In this document: in pieces, positions 8,881 to 16,604 of the stretch
How positions within the stretch are numbered: position 1 is the first letter of the stretch
Layout of the letters: each line of letters starts with the position of its first letter
DNA from: DAITQM01 sp036832975
GTDB taxonomy: Bacteria; Pseudomonadota; Gammaproteobacteria; Xanthomonadales; Wenzhouxiangellaceae
DNA: 64,000 bases
Direction: 5' to 3'
Assembly: GCA_036832975.1 (NCBI GenBank)
Contig: DAITQM010000016.1
Location: 4,720-68,719 of the forward strand
Notes under the pieces: generated by a model
Seen by the model: only the letters and a program-made list of their open reading frames with translations
The model's database searches: none
Told to the model about the DNA's origin: nothing
Made by a program: the position numbers and the translations under genes

Positions 8881-11026
8881 AGTCGCGGCTCACTTTGTAG
8901 ACATCACGGTTGTTGCGCAGGCGACGCAGCACGCGCGCCAGTTGATCCCGGTCCGTGACATTGAGGACAAACAGCAGCGTGGCGCTGTCGTCCGATGTAT
9001 CGCGCTGTTCCACCTGTTCGATATTGGTCGCGGTTTTGCCGATCGCCGAAGAAATGTTGGCCAGCACTCCGGGGCGATTGACGACCTCGACCCTGACGAA
9101 GACTCTGAACAAACGGCGGCCGGTGACCCGCTCCCAGACAACGTCGAGACAGCGCTCCGGGTGCTTGCGCAGCTCCGGCACGTTCGGGCAGTTGTCGCGG
9201 TGCACAACGATGCCTTTGCCGAGCGATAAGTAACCCATGATACGGTCGCCGGGGAGCGGATAACAACACTGCGCGTAGCTCACCGCGCCATCCTCGCCGC
9301 CGCCGACGGCGAGCGCTTCGGGCGGCACTTCCGGGCGGCGGCTCTCGCGGCGCTGCATGCGGCTGAGCAGCTTCTGCGCCGCGATCTCGGCGAGCATCTC
9401 GCCGTGCGCCAGTTTGAGGAACAAATCCTCGAGCCGATCCAGCTTGCGGCGCTTGAGATAACTGACGAGCCGCCGTTCTGAAACGTCCTCCAGCGCGGCG
9501 CCGTGGGCGGTCAGCGCCTGGTCGAGCAGACGATGGCCGAGCGCGATACTGTCGCGCTGTTCCATGCTTTTGAGGTGGTGGCGGATCGCGGCGCGCGCTT
9601 TGGTCGTGGTCACGAAGGACAGCCATTCCGGGCGCGGCCGGGAGCCGGCGGTGGTCTGGATCTCGACGGTATCGCCGGTGCGCAGGCGGTGCGACAGCGG
9701 CGCGCGGTTGCGGTTGATGAGTGCACCGGTGGCGCGGTTGCCGACATCGGTATGGATGGCGTAAGCGAAGTCGAGGGCGCTGGCGCCGCGTTTGAGGTCG
9801 ATGATCCGGCCCTTGGGGGTAAAAACGAAAATTTCGCCCGGATACAGATCGCCCTTGATGCTCTCCATGAACTCGTCGGCGGTCCCGGTGTGGCGCTGCG
9901 TCGCCACCAGACTGTCGAGCCAGCCGCGCACACGGCTGCGGGCCCCTTCCTTGTCGCCGGCGTATTTGTACTGCCAATGCGCCGCCTGGCCTTTTTCGGC
10001 GGCGATATCCATGTCCTCGGTGCGAATCTGGATCTCGATCGGTATATCGAAAGGGCTTTTCAGCACCGTGTGCAACGACTGGTACCCGTTTGATTTAGGC
10101 AATGCAATGTAATCTTTGAAGCGGCCGGGTTGCGGCTGATACAGTTCGTGGACCACGCCCAGCGCGCGATAGCAGTCGGCGCGGTTTTTAACGATGATGC
10201 GAAAGGCATAAACGTCGGTTACGTCCTTGAACGACAAATCCTTGTCGCACATTTTTTTGTACGTGCTGTACGGCGATTTCTGGCGGCCGAGGACGCGGCA
10301 TCCGATTCCTTCGCGCTTCAGCCGATCGTGCAAAGCACGCTGCATTTTGCGCAACACGCCGCGGCGGTTGCCGGCCAGCGCCCGGACGCGGGCCGTCATG
10401 ACCCGATGGCGGTGGGGATACAGGTTGGCGAAGCCGAGGTTTTCCAATTCCTCGCGCATCTCGTGCAGACCGAGCCGGCCGGCGAGCGGCGCGTAGATGT
10501 CGAGCGTCTCGCGCGCCACGCGCTGCCGCGCGTCGTTCTCCATCGCCTGCAAGGTGCGCATGTTGTGCAGGCGATCGGCGAGCTTGATCAACAGCACCCG
10601 CAAATCCTCGGCCATCGCCAGCAGCATCTTGCGGAAACTCTCGGCGGTCGCTTCCTGGCGGGTGCGAAACTTCATTTTGTCGAGCTTGGTGACGCCGTCG
10701 ACCAGCGCCGCGACCACCGGGCCGAAGCGGTGCAGCAATTCCTGGCGAGTCAACGACGTGTCTTCGATGGCGTCGTGCAGCAGCGCCGCCGCGAGACACT
10801 CGCGATCGAGGCGCATTTTGGCGAGGATCGTCGCGACGGCGACGGGATGGGTGATGTAGGGTTCGCCGGTTTTGCGGTGTTGGCCGCGGTGGGCTTCGGC
10901 GGCGGTCGCGTAAGCGCGTTCGACGAAGGCGACTTCCGCGTCTTTCAGGTAGCCGCCGACGACATGGCGCAGCGGCTTGAGCGGGTCTTTGGCGCGCCGG
11001 GCGCGCTCACTCGTCGCCAACCTCAT
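8873..11026 (-). CDS. spoT: Bifunctional (p)ppGpp synthetase/hydrolase SpoT
   Basis: Makes and degrades the stringent-response alarmone. Order of domains in the 717-residue product: HD hydrolase (HDAIED at about residues 84-89, so hydrolase is predicted active), synthetase (RFKDYIALPKSNGYQSLHT and EIQIRTEDMD), TGS, a helical/conserved-Cys region (YAQCCYPLPGDRI) and a C-terminal ACT domain. EIQIRT with an intact HD site is the SpoT/Rel pattern rather than monofunctional RelA. It overlaps the end of rpoZ by 20 bp, as expected for the conserved gmk-rpoZ-spoT operon. Confidence 0.97.
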   Translation of the reverse strand: MRLATSERARRAKDPLKPLRHVVGGYLKDAEVAFVERAYATAAEAHRGQHRKTGEPYITHPVAVATILAKMRLDRECLAAALLHDAIEDTSLTRQELLHRFGPVVAALVDGVTKLDKMKFRTRQEATAESFRKMLLAMAEDLRVLLIKLADRLHNMRTLQAMENDARQRVARETLDIYAPLAGRLGLHEMREELENLGFANLYPHRHRVMTARVRALAGNRRGVLRKMQRALHDRLKREGIGCRVLGRQKSPYSTYKKMCDKDLSFKDVTDVYAFRIIVKNRADCYRALGVVHELYQPQPGRFKDYIALPKSNGYQSLHTVLKSPFDIPIEIQIRTEDMDIAAEKGQAAHWQYKYAGDKEGARSRVRGWLDSLVATQRHTGTADEFMESIKGDLYPGEIFVFTPKGRIIDLKRGASALDFAYAIHTDVGNRATGALINRNRAPLSHRLRTGDTVEIQTTAGSRPRPEWLSFVTTTKARAAIRHHLKSMEQRDSIALGHRLLDQALTAHGAALEDVSERRLVSYLKRRKLDRLEDLFLKLAHGEMLAEIAAQKLLSRMQRRESRRPEVPPEALAVGGGEDGAVSYAQCCYPLPGDRIMGYLSLGKGIVVHRDNCPNVPELRKHPERCLDVVWERVTGRRLFRVFVRVEVVNRPGVLANISSAIGKTATNIEQVEQRDTSDDSATLLFVLNVTDRDQLARVLRRLRNNRDVYKVSRDYA

Positions 11027-11288
11027 CCAACAGCTCTTGCTGATGGCGGGCCAGTTCGGCCGCCGCGGCCGCGGTATCGAGTTCGGTCTGAACCTTCCGA
11101 ATCAACTCATAATCCACTTCACCGGCGGCGATTTCGCGCAACGCCAGCACCGTGGGCTTATCGTGCTCCTCGGGCACCAGCGCGGTCGCCCCGGCCTCGA
11201 GCTGCCGGGCGCGGCGGGTGGCATGGACGACCAGATCGAAACGGTTGTCGATCCGGTCCAGGCAGTCCTCGATCGTGATGCGGGCCAT
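11007..11288 (-). CDS. rpoZ: RNA polymerase omega subunit
   Basis: A small (93 residue) RNA polymerase subunit that aids assembly of beta-prime and contributes to a ppGpp-binding site. The N-terminus MARITIEDCLDRIDNRFDLV and the following helix with ATRRARQL are diagnostic. It lies 35 bp downstream of gmk and overlaps spoT, a layout that physically groups a ppGpp target with the ppGpp enzyme. Confidence 0.97.
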   Translation of the reverse strand: MARITIEDCLDRIDNRFDLVVHATRRARQLEAGATALVPEEHDKPTVLALREIAAGEVDYELIRKVQTELDTAAAAAELARHQQELLDEVGDE

Positions 11289-11323
11289 CGGCGTTCACGG
11301 GTCTCGTTGCGAAGTAGATCATT

Positions 11324-11986
11324 TTACCTTTTACCGGCGCTCTTGGCCAGCAGTTCCCCGACCGGGCCGCCCAGCCGGGCCTGCTGCACGGCGCGCCGCA
11401 GGCGCCAGGCGCGAACGACGGCGGTCAGATCGGCCAGCGCCGTAGCGAAATCCTCGTTGACCACCAGATAGTCGAATTCCGGCCAGTGAGACAGCTCAGC
11501 CCGGGCGGCGCGCATCCGCTGTTCGATCACCGCCGGATCGTCCAGGCCGCGCCGGACGAGCCGCTGGCGCAAGGCATCGAGCGACGGCGGGACGATGAAA
11601 ACGGTAACACAGTCCGGGCACGCCGCTCTGACCTGCCTCGCCCCCTGCCAATCGATTTCGAGGAGAGCGTCGCGGCCGGCGGCGGCCAGGGACTCAAGAT
11701 CGGCCTTCCGGGTGCCGTAGCGGTGCCCGAAGACCTCGGCGTGCTCGAGAAATTCGCCGCGCCCGACCGCCGCGGCGAATGCGGCGGCCGAAATGAAGTG
11801 GTAATCGGCGCCGTCGCGTTCGCCGTCGCGCGGCGGCCGGGTGGTGGCCGAAACCGACAAACCGAGGGTCGGATCCGCGGCGAGTAGCGCGTTGACCAGA
11901 CTGGTCTTGCCGGCACCGGACGGCGCGGCGATCACGAACAAGCCGGCCAGCCGAGGTTCCGGCGACCGCGCCGGACTATTCGACAT
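11324..11986 (-). CDS. gmk: Guanylate kinase
   Basis: Phosphorylates GMP to GDP with ATP. The P-loop APSGAGKTSL lies at about residues 20-29, followed by SATTRPPRDGERDGADYHFIS, the GMP-binding segment, and the lid region. The 220-residue length is slightly above the usual 205-210 because of a short N-terminal extension (MSNSPARSPEPRLAG). The start overlaps the end of yicC by 11 bp. Confidence 0.97.
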   Translation of the reverse strand: MSNSPARSPEPRLAGLFVIAAPSGAGKTSLVNALLAADPTLGLSVSATTRPPRDGERDGADYHFISAAAFAAAVGRGEFLEHAEVFGHRYGTRKADLESLAAAGRDALLEIDWQGARQVRAACPDCVTVFIVPPSLDALRQRLVRRGLDDPAVIEQRMRAARAELSHWPEFDYLVVNEDFATALADLTAVVRAWRLRRAVQQARLGGPVGELLAKSAGKR

Positions 11987-12848
11987 TCTGCACCTGTTCG
12001 CGCATCTGCTCGATCAGCACCCTGAGATCGACGCTCGCCTGCGTGGTGCGCAGATCGGCCGATTTCGAACTTAAGGTGTTGGCCTCGCGGTGAAATTCCT
12101 GCAACAGGAACTCGAAACGGCGGCCGACCGGCTCGGATGCCTCGAGCAACCGCCGCCCCTCGGCGACATGTGCCGCCAGGCGATCCAGTTCTTCGGCGAT
12201 ATCGATCTTCTGCACGGCCAGCGCCAGTTCGGTCTCCAGCCGTTGTTCATCGCCCGCCGGCACCGCCAACTCGGCCAAGCGCGCGCGTTGCCGGCCGCGC
12301 AATGCCTCACGGATCTCCGGCATCCAGATGCGAATCCTCTCGATCCACTCGCCGATCGCTGCGAGGCGCTCAGCGAGCGCCGCGGCCAGTGCCGCACCCT
12401 CGCGCCGGCGATGGTCGAGCAGCGTTTCGAGGGCCTCGGCGAGCAGCGTCCCGGCGGCCTGCCGCATCGGCTCAAGATCGACCTGCGGTTGCACGACCAC
12501 CCCCGGCCAGGCCATCAGCGCCGCCAGATCGACCGGCGCCGCCGCACTGCTCATCGCCGCCAGCCGGGCATGAATGGCTAGCCACTGGCGGGCCAGAGGC
12601 TCGTTCACTTCCAATACCTGGACCGCGGCCTGCGCCGCCGGCACCAGGCGGAGCTGGGCATCGACCTTGCCGCGGCTCAGGCGCGCGGCGAATGCCGACC
12701 TGAAATCGCTTTCCAGAACGCGAAAATCCTCCGGCAGCCGTAACGTCAAATCGAGGAAACGATGGTTGACACTGCGGATTTCCCAGGCCAGACGGCCGAA
12801 CGGCAGGTTGCTTTCGACGGCGGCAAAAGCGGTCATGCTCTGTATCAT
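11976..12848 (-). CDS. yicC: YicC/YloC-family endoribonuclease
   Basis: A 290-residue member of the YicC family, reported as an RNA endonuclease and adaptor in small-RNA turnover. The N-terminus MIQSMTAFAA and NHRFLDLTLRLPE are family hallmarks, as is the C-terminal EFHREANTLSSKS segment ending in REQVQNVE. It is divergent from rph (RNase PH), the arrangement found in E. coli, and is followed by gmk. Confidence 0.95.
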   Translation of the reverse strand: MIQSMTAFAAVESNLPFGRLAWEIRSVNHRFLDLTLRLPEDFRVLESDFRSAFAARLSRGKVDAQLRLVPAAQAAVQVLEVNEPLARQWLAIHARLAAMSSAAAPVDLAALMAWPGVVVQPQVDLEPMRQAAGTLLAEALETLLDHRRREGAALAAALAERLAAIGEWIERIRIWMPEIREALRGRQRARLAELAVPAGDEQRLETELALAVQKIDIAEELDRLAAHVAEGRRLLEASEPVGRRFEFLLQEFHREANTLSSKSADLRTTQASVDLRVLIEQMREQVQNVE

Positions 12849-12924
12849 GATGGACCTGGAGGCGGTAGAAGAGCGGTTATGTTACCTTTGCCCACCCCGC
12901 CTTGCACCGAGCGCTGAACCTGAG

Positions 12925-13656
12925 ATGACCATTGAACGCCGCGGCCGGCGCGCCGCCGATGAACTGCGACCGCTGACGCTGACCCGTCACTACACCCGGC
13001 ATGCCGAAGGTTCGGTGCTGATCGCCTGCGGCGATACCCGCGTCCTGTGCACCGCCACCGTCGATGATAAAACCGCGCCGTTTCTGCGCGGCAGCGGCAA
13101 AGGGTGGGTCACCGCCGAATACGGCATGCTGCCGCGCGCCACCCACAGCCGCACGCCGCGCGAAGCGGCGCGCGGCCGGCAAGGCGGCCGGACCCTCGAA
13201 ATTCAGCGCCTGATCGGCCGCGCCCTGCGCGCCGTTGTGGATCTCACGGCCCTCGGCGAACGGACGATCACGCTCGACTGCGACGTCTTGCAAGCCGACG
13301 GCGGGACGCGGACGGCGAGCATCACCGGCGCCTACGTGGCGCTGGCCGACGCCGCCACCCAGCTCGTCGCCAACGGGCGTTTGGCTGTCAATCCGCTGCA
13401 CGGCCAGGTCGCGGCGGTCTCGGTCGGTATCGTCGGCGGCCATATCCTGCTCGACCTCGATTACGAAGAAGACAGCCGCGCCGAGACCGACCTCAACTTG
13501 GTGATGAACGACGGCGGCGGCATCGTCGAAATCCAGGGCACCGCCGAAGGTCATGCCTTCCGCCGCGACGAACTCGACAAAATGGTCGACACCGCCGCCG
13601 CCGGCATCCGGCAATTGCTCGCCGCCCAGGAAACGGCGCTGGCCGGCAGCGGATGA
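12925..13656 (+). CDS. rph: Ribonuclease PH
   Basis: Phosphorolytic 3'-5' exoribonuclease that trims tRNA 3' ends. The 243-residue protein has the RNase PH signature GWVTAEYGMLPRATHSR (phosphate-binding region), RTLEIQRLIGRALRA and LNLVMNDGGGIVEIQGTAEG with the acidic metal-site residues. The open frame extends upstream to 12574, but ATG 12925 gives the canonical start MTIERRGR. Its TGA overlaps the rdgB start (ATGA). Confidence 0.97.
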   Translation: MTIERRGRRAADELRPLTLTRHYTRHAEGSVLIACGDTRVLCTATVDDKTAPFLRGSGKGWVTAEYGMLPRATHSRTPREAARGRQGGRTLEIQRLIGRALRAVVDLTALGERTITLDCDVLQADGGTRTASITGAYVALADAATQLVANGRLAVNPLHGQVAAVSVGIVGGHILLDLDYEEDSRAETDLNLVMNDGGGIVEIQGTAEGHAFRRDELDKMVDTAAAGIRQLLAAQETALAGSG

Positions 13657-14276
13657 AGCGCGGCCCGGCGCTGTTGATCGCCAGCGGCAACCCCGGCAAA
13701 CGGGCCGAGTTGGCCGCCCTGCTTGCGGCGCACGGCATCCCGGTCACCGAACCCGCGGCGGGCCAATACCACCCGCCGCCCGAAACCGCCGCAACCTTCG
13801 TCGAAAACGCCTTGCTCAAAGCCCGCGCCGCGTGCCGCGTCACCGGACTTGCCGCGCTGGCCGACGATTCCGGGCTGGTGGTGCCGGCGCTCGGCGGCGC
13901 TCCGGGGATCCGCTCGGCGCGTTTCGCCGGCGGCGCCGGCGATCACCCGGCCAATATCCGCCGGCTGCTGGCCCTGCTCGACGGTCTTGCCCCAGGGCGC
14001 CGGCGCGCCTATTTTTATTGTGTGCTCGTGGTGCTGCGTGCCGCCGATGACCCCGCGCCGCTGATCGCCGAAGGCCGCTGGGATGGTGCCATCGCCACCG
14101 CGCCATCAGGCGCCGGCGGCTTCGGTTACGACCCCGTTTTCCTTCCTGCCGGTGAAACCCGGACCGCCGCCGAACTCGACCGCAACGAAAAAAACCGCCA
14201 AAGCCACCGCGCCCGAGCCCTGGCCGAATTGCTGAGTAAACCTAAAATCTCCAACTGGTCGAGCGACGAGTGGTGA
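13653..14276 (+). CDS. rdgB: XTP/dITP pyrophosphatase (RdgB/HAM1)
   Basis: Hydrolyses non-canonical purine triphosphates such as dITP and XTP to the monophosphates. SGNPGKRAELAALL (about residues 10-23) and LADDSGLVVPALGGAPGIRSARFAG are family motifs; GGFGYDPVF is the nucleotide-binding loop and SHRARAL the C-terminal motif. It overlaps rph by 4 bp. The last nine residues (about ISNWSSDEW) look unrelated to the family end, and the stop lies 2 bp before a 20-bp sequence shared with the MITE-like element near 35523, so the 3' end may have been changed by an insertion. Confidence 0.95.
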   Translation: MKRGPALLIASGNPGKRAELAALLAAHGIPVTEPAAGQYHPPPETAATFVENALLKARAACRVTGLAALADDSGLVVPALGGAPGIRSARFAGGAGDHPANIRRLLALLDGLAPGRRRAYFYCVLVVLRAADDPAPLIAEGRWDGAIATAPSGAGGFGYDPVFLPAGETRTAAELDRNEKNRQSHRARALAELLSKPKISNWSSDEW

Positions 14277-14278
14277 AA

Positions 14279-14298
14279 CGAGAATTCCGGGAATCTAT
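14279..14298. repeat. 20-bp remnant shared with the MITE-like element at 35314-35555
   Basis: CGAGAATTCCGGGAATCTAT is identical here and at 35523-35542. At the second site it runs into the terminal repeat of the element; here it continues into unrelated bases, so this is a truncated right end. Confidence 0.6.
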
Positions 14299-14359
14299 TT
14301 AACGAACTGATAGAATTGGTCGGCGGCCCGTTACGGGTCACCGGCTAAATGAGCTGTTT

Positions 14360-14587
14360 ATGGAACAGATCGCCAAACTGCACATCGAGAAGCTGCCCGA
14401 AGGCGTCTACTTGGCTACGTCGGAGGATATTCCCGGAGTCATCGCCCAGGGACGCACGATCCAGGAGACCCTGGAGATCGCCCGCGACGTGGGCAAGGTG
14501 CCCGGCGAGCAGGAACGCATTCTGCCGGTGGTCGACAGCCTGTTGCGCGATGCCAAGGCGCGCCAGCCCTACCGCATAAGCGCCTGA
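14360..14587 (+). CDS. HicB/DUF1902-like antitoxin-type protein
   Basis: A 75-residue protein whose pattern KLPEGVYLATSEDIPGVIAQ followed by a helix (TIQETLEIARDVGK) matches the partial RNase-H-like fold of HicB/UPF0150 proteins. No HicA toxin gene precedes or follows it. The next gene starts 13 bp downstream behind AGGAG, so it probably shares an operon with the following antitoxin/toxin pair. Role uncertain: an orphan antitoxin, or a leftover of a former system. Confidence 0.7.
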   Translation: MEQIAKLHIEKLPEGVYLATSEDIPGVIAQGRTIQETLEIARDVGKVPGEQERILPVVDSLLRDAKARQPYRISA

Positions 14588-14600
14588 AGGAGATGACGAC

Positions 14601-14801
14601 ATGACCCCGCAACTCGAACAAGTCCGGGAAAAACTCGAACACCTCGCGCCCGAGCGGCTGGCCGAGGTCGAGGACTTTATCGACTTTCTGCGCGAACGCG
14701 ATCAGGACCGACGCCTGCGGCGGGACTACGCACAAGCCTCCGAGCCGGCGTTCGCCAAAGTCTGGGACAACGACGAAGACGCCGTCTATGACCGGCTATA
14801 A
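14601..14801 (+). CDS. Small antitoxin-like protein (partner of the MazF/PemK-like toxin)
   Basis: A 66-residue acidic, helical protein. The segment QVREKLEHLAPERLAEVEDFIDFL resembles small DUF2281/antitoxin-type proteins, and the C-terminus (WDNDEDAVYDRL) is the acidic tail typical of proteins that wrap a toxin. It has a strong ribosome site (AGGAG, 14588-14592). The toxin start codon at 14788 lies inside its last codons, the usual overlap of antitoxin-first type II modules. Confidence 0.75.
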   Translation: MTPQLEQVREKLEHLAPERLAEVEDFIDFLRERDQDRRLRRDYAQASEPAFAKVWDNDEDAVYDRL

Positions 14802-15130
14802 CTTTGGCGACAGTGCTGGTCGGTTCTCCGTTCACCAACCTGCAAGCAACCAAGCGGCGCCCCGCGGTCATCATTCACAGCCCCGCCTACCACGACCGGC
14901 CCGACGTGATCCTGATGGCCATCACGAGCCAGGTCCGTGAACCGCTCTCAACCGGCGAAGCCCTGCTGCAAGACTGGCAGGCCGCCGGACTGGCCAAGCC
15001 CTCCGTGCTCAAGCCGCTGATCGCTACGCTGGAGAAAGACCAGATCATCAAGAAGCTGGGGCAACTGTCCGCCGCCGATCAGAAGCGGCTGGCCGGCTTG
15101 CTGAATAGCATTCTGGGGGAAGATGAATAG
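14788..15130 (+). pseudogene. MazF/PemK-like toxin with an apparent 1-base frameshift near its start
   Basis: From 14804 the frame encodes SPFTNLQATKRRPAVII, then DVILMAITSQV and a C-terminal helical part, which is the core of a PemK/MazF-type endoribonuclease. The expected start is ATG 14788 (MTGYNFGD), overlapping the antitoxin gene, but that frame is lost after GAC at 14809-14811. Removing one base (A at 14812) would join MTGYNFGD to VLVGSPFTNLQ, the normal family N-terminus. Either the toxin is inactivated, or an assembly error is present, or a TTG at 14804 gives a shortened protein of 108 residues. Confidence 0.75.
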
Positions 15131-15199
15131 AATCTGTCATCGTGACACCGCGCTTACCCACTCCTCGACGCTAAACAAGTGAATTATTGGCAAGCGTCT

Positions 15200-15706
15200 T
15201 TAATCATTACCAAAAAATGCAATGTCGAAGGAACACTCGAGATCTAGTTCAGCGATTCTCCGCATTTGTGCCGGCCATAGCGTCGGCCCTCCGTGGCCTG
15301 ACGCGGACCACCAAACACAGTTTATGTGCATTATCAGTCCGGCCGTTAACTGTAATTTATTCAGTTCTGCATTAGCCGGCTCGATCTTATCGAGTAGCCA
15401 GTCCAAATGATGGCGTAAATCTAACGACGACACCTTGCCTTCCGACGTCAAAAACCAGCCTTTACGTGGTACCTCCCGAACACGACCCAGGCTGTTCACC
15501 TTCCTCTCCCCTTTCTTCTGGATTGATGTGGGGGAAATCCGCAGAAGCTTCGTCACCATCTCCGGATCCATCGCACCAGAATAAATCCGAAGTTCCGCAT
15601 ACGTTCTTTCGCAAGAACCATACGACTCGTCGTATGGTGTGAGTCGAGTAATCCTCGTGTCTGCACTACTCATGGGTAAAAAGTCAATATTATTGCCGAG
15701 TGTCAC
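15200..15706 (-). CDS. DUF4279-type protein (putative immunity-like)
   Basis: A 168-residue product (a start at 15673, MSSADTRIT, is also possible). The features AELRIYSGAMDPEMVTKLL, a Gly/Trp segment GWFLTSEGKVSSLDLRHHLDWLL and the C-terminal GHGGPTLWP are characteristic of DUF4279. Such proteins often sit beside polymorphic toxin genes. Here it is just downstream, on the same strand, of an RHS remnant, consistent with an orphan immunity gene. Function is not established. Confidence 0.75.
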   Translation of the reverse strand: MTLGNNIDFLPMSSADTRITRLTPYDESYGSCERTYAELRIYSGAMDPEMVTKLLRISPTSIQKKGERKVNSLGRVREVPRKGWFLTSEGKVSSLDLRHHLDWLLDKIEPANAELNKLQLTAGLIMHINCVWWSASGHGGPTLWPAQMRRIAELDLECSFDIAFFGND

Positions 15707-15787
15707 TAATCACCCTAAAGGCGCCACCCGTTTTCGCTTTAATGGCGCCACCAGAACCGGCGATTTTCACGCTTCAGACGTGGGTGA

Positions 15788-16053
15788 TTATTTCTTGGTT
15801 TCGGGCTCCTTTTCAAGTCGGCTTTTGGGGCTACCGTACCAGAATTCGCTCATCTGGGCGCCACGGGCCAGCCGGAACGGCTGGTTCTGGGCATCGTAAT
15901 GGCGTCGGTAACCTGGGTGGGATTGCCCTCGCGCGGGTCGATTTCGGTGATGATGGTCTGCAACAGCGGATTGGTGACGGTGGCCGGGAAGTAGCCGTCC
16001 GTGCTGAAGGCGGTGGTCGTGCCATTACAATTCGTCCAGGCGTCTAGGCAAGA
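15788..16053 (-). pseudogene. RHS gene remnant (two joined pieces)
   Basis: The minus strand encodes TTAFSTDGYFPATVTNP and EGNPTQVTDA, an RHS N-proximal piece, fused out of frame at about 15900 to HYDAQNQPFRLARGAQ and SEFWYGS. The second piece is nearly identical to residues of the RHS gene at 20107-20165. The frame ends after SPKSRLEKEPETKK at TAA 15788-15790. An internal deletion therefore joined two distant parts of an RHS gene. The 5' side runs into the end of the ParE-like gene. Confidence 0.75.
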
Positions 16054-16321
16054 CACGTCGGGTATCTCTCACAGTCAAAATATCAATACGGGCAGAAAGA
16101 ACCAGATAGATGATCCGGTAAGGCGATTCGATCAGTTCGCGCAAATCATCGCGCTGATAGTACTCCACGACGCGACCCGAGCGCGGGTGTTCCGTCAATT
16201 GCTCAACGCGACGCGTAATTCGGTCCACCACACGTGTGGCATTTATAGGCTGGTCTTGAGCAATGTAGTCGTGGATCTGGCGCAGCCGGGCTTTGGCCCG
16301 AGGCGTCCAGAAGACTCTCAT
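16025..16321 (-). CDS. ParE/RelE-superfamily toxin
   Basis: A 98-residue protein, MRVFWTPRAKARLRQIHDYIA, with the central GRVVEYYQRDDLRELIESPYRIIYLV and a C-terminal strand IDILTVRDTRR. This is the ParE-like fold (helical hairpin plus beta sheet). It follows the antitoxin gene with a 4-bp overlap. Its 3' end overlaps RHS remnant sequence, suggesting the module was inserted in, or fused to, a decaying RHS locus. Confidence 0.88.
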   Translation of the reverse strand: MRVFWTPRAKARLRQIHDYIAQDQPINATRVVDRITRRVEQLTEHPRSGRVVEYYQRDDLRELIESPYRIIYLVLSARIDILTVRDTRRVLPRRLDEL

Positions 16322-16509
16322 TTCAATCCAAATTCGCGGCGTACTGCGATAGTATCCGTCACACGATCCGCAGCGCTTTCGGCAAGCCCGGACTCAATAT
16401 CCAAGATCGTCTCGATCTTTTCGGCCAAGTCCTCCCAGCCCGCCGTCTCCGGCAGGCTGTCGATCAGCTTGTGCGCTTGCTCTTTGAATACCGTAGCCAT
16501 GTTATTCAT
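16318..16509 (-). CDS. Antitoxin partner of the ParE-like toxin
   Basis: A 63-residue protein (MNNMATVFKEQAHKLIDSLP) of the small addiction-module type that precedes RelE/ParE toxins, with a helical middle (WEDLAEKIETILDIESGLAES) and a short basic tail. It overlaps the toxin by 4 bp. A second Met at residue 4 could be the start. Confidence 0.8.
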   Translation of the reverse strand: MNNMATVFKEQAHKLIDSLPETAGWEDLAEKIETILDIESGLAESAADRVTDTIAVRREFGLK

Positions 16510-16604
16510 ATTACACCATTTTTAACGCCTGTTCCCGGCCGAAGCCTGGGCCAACCGGCAGCCGGGCGGACGGGTGATTCCGTTTACCGCTTGGGACGGG
16601 TTGC

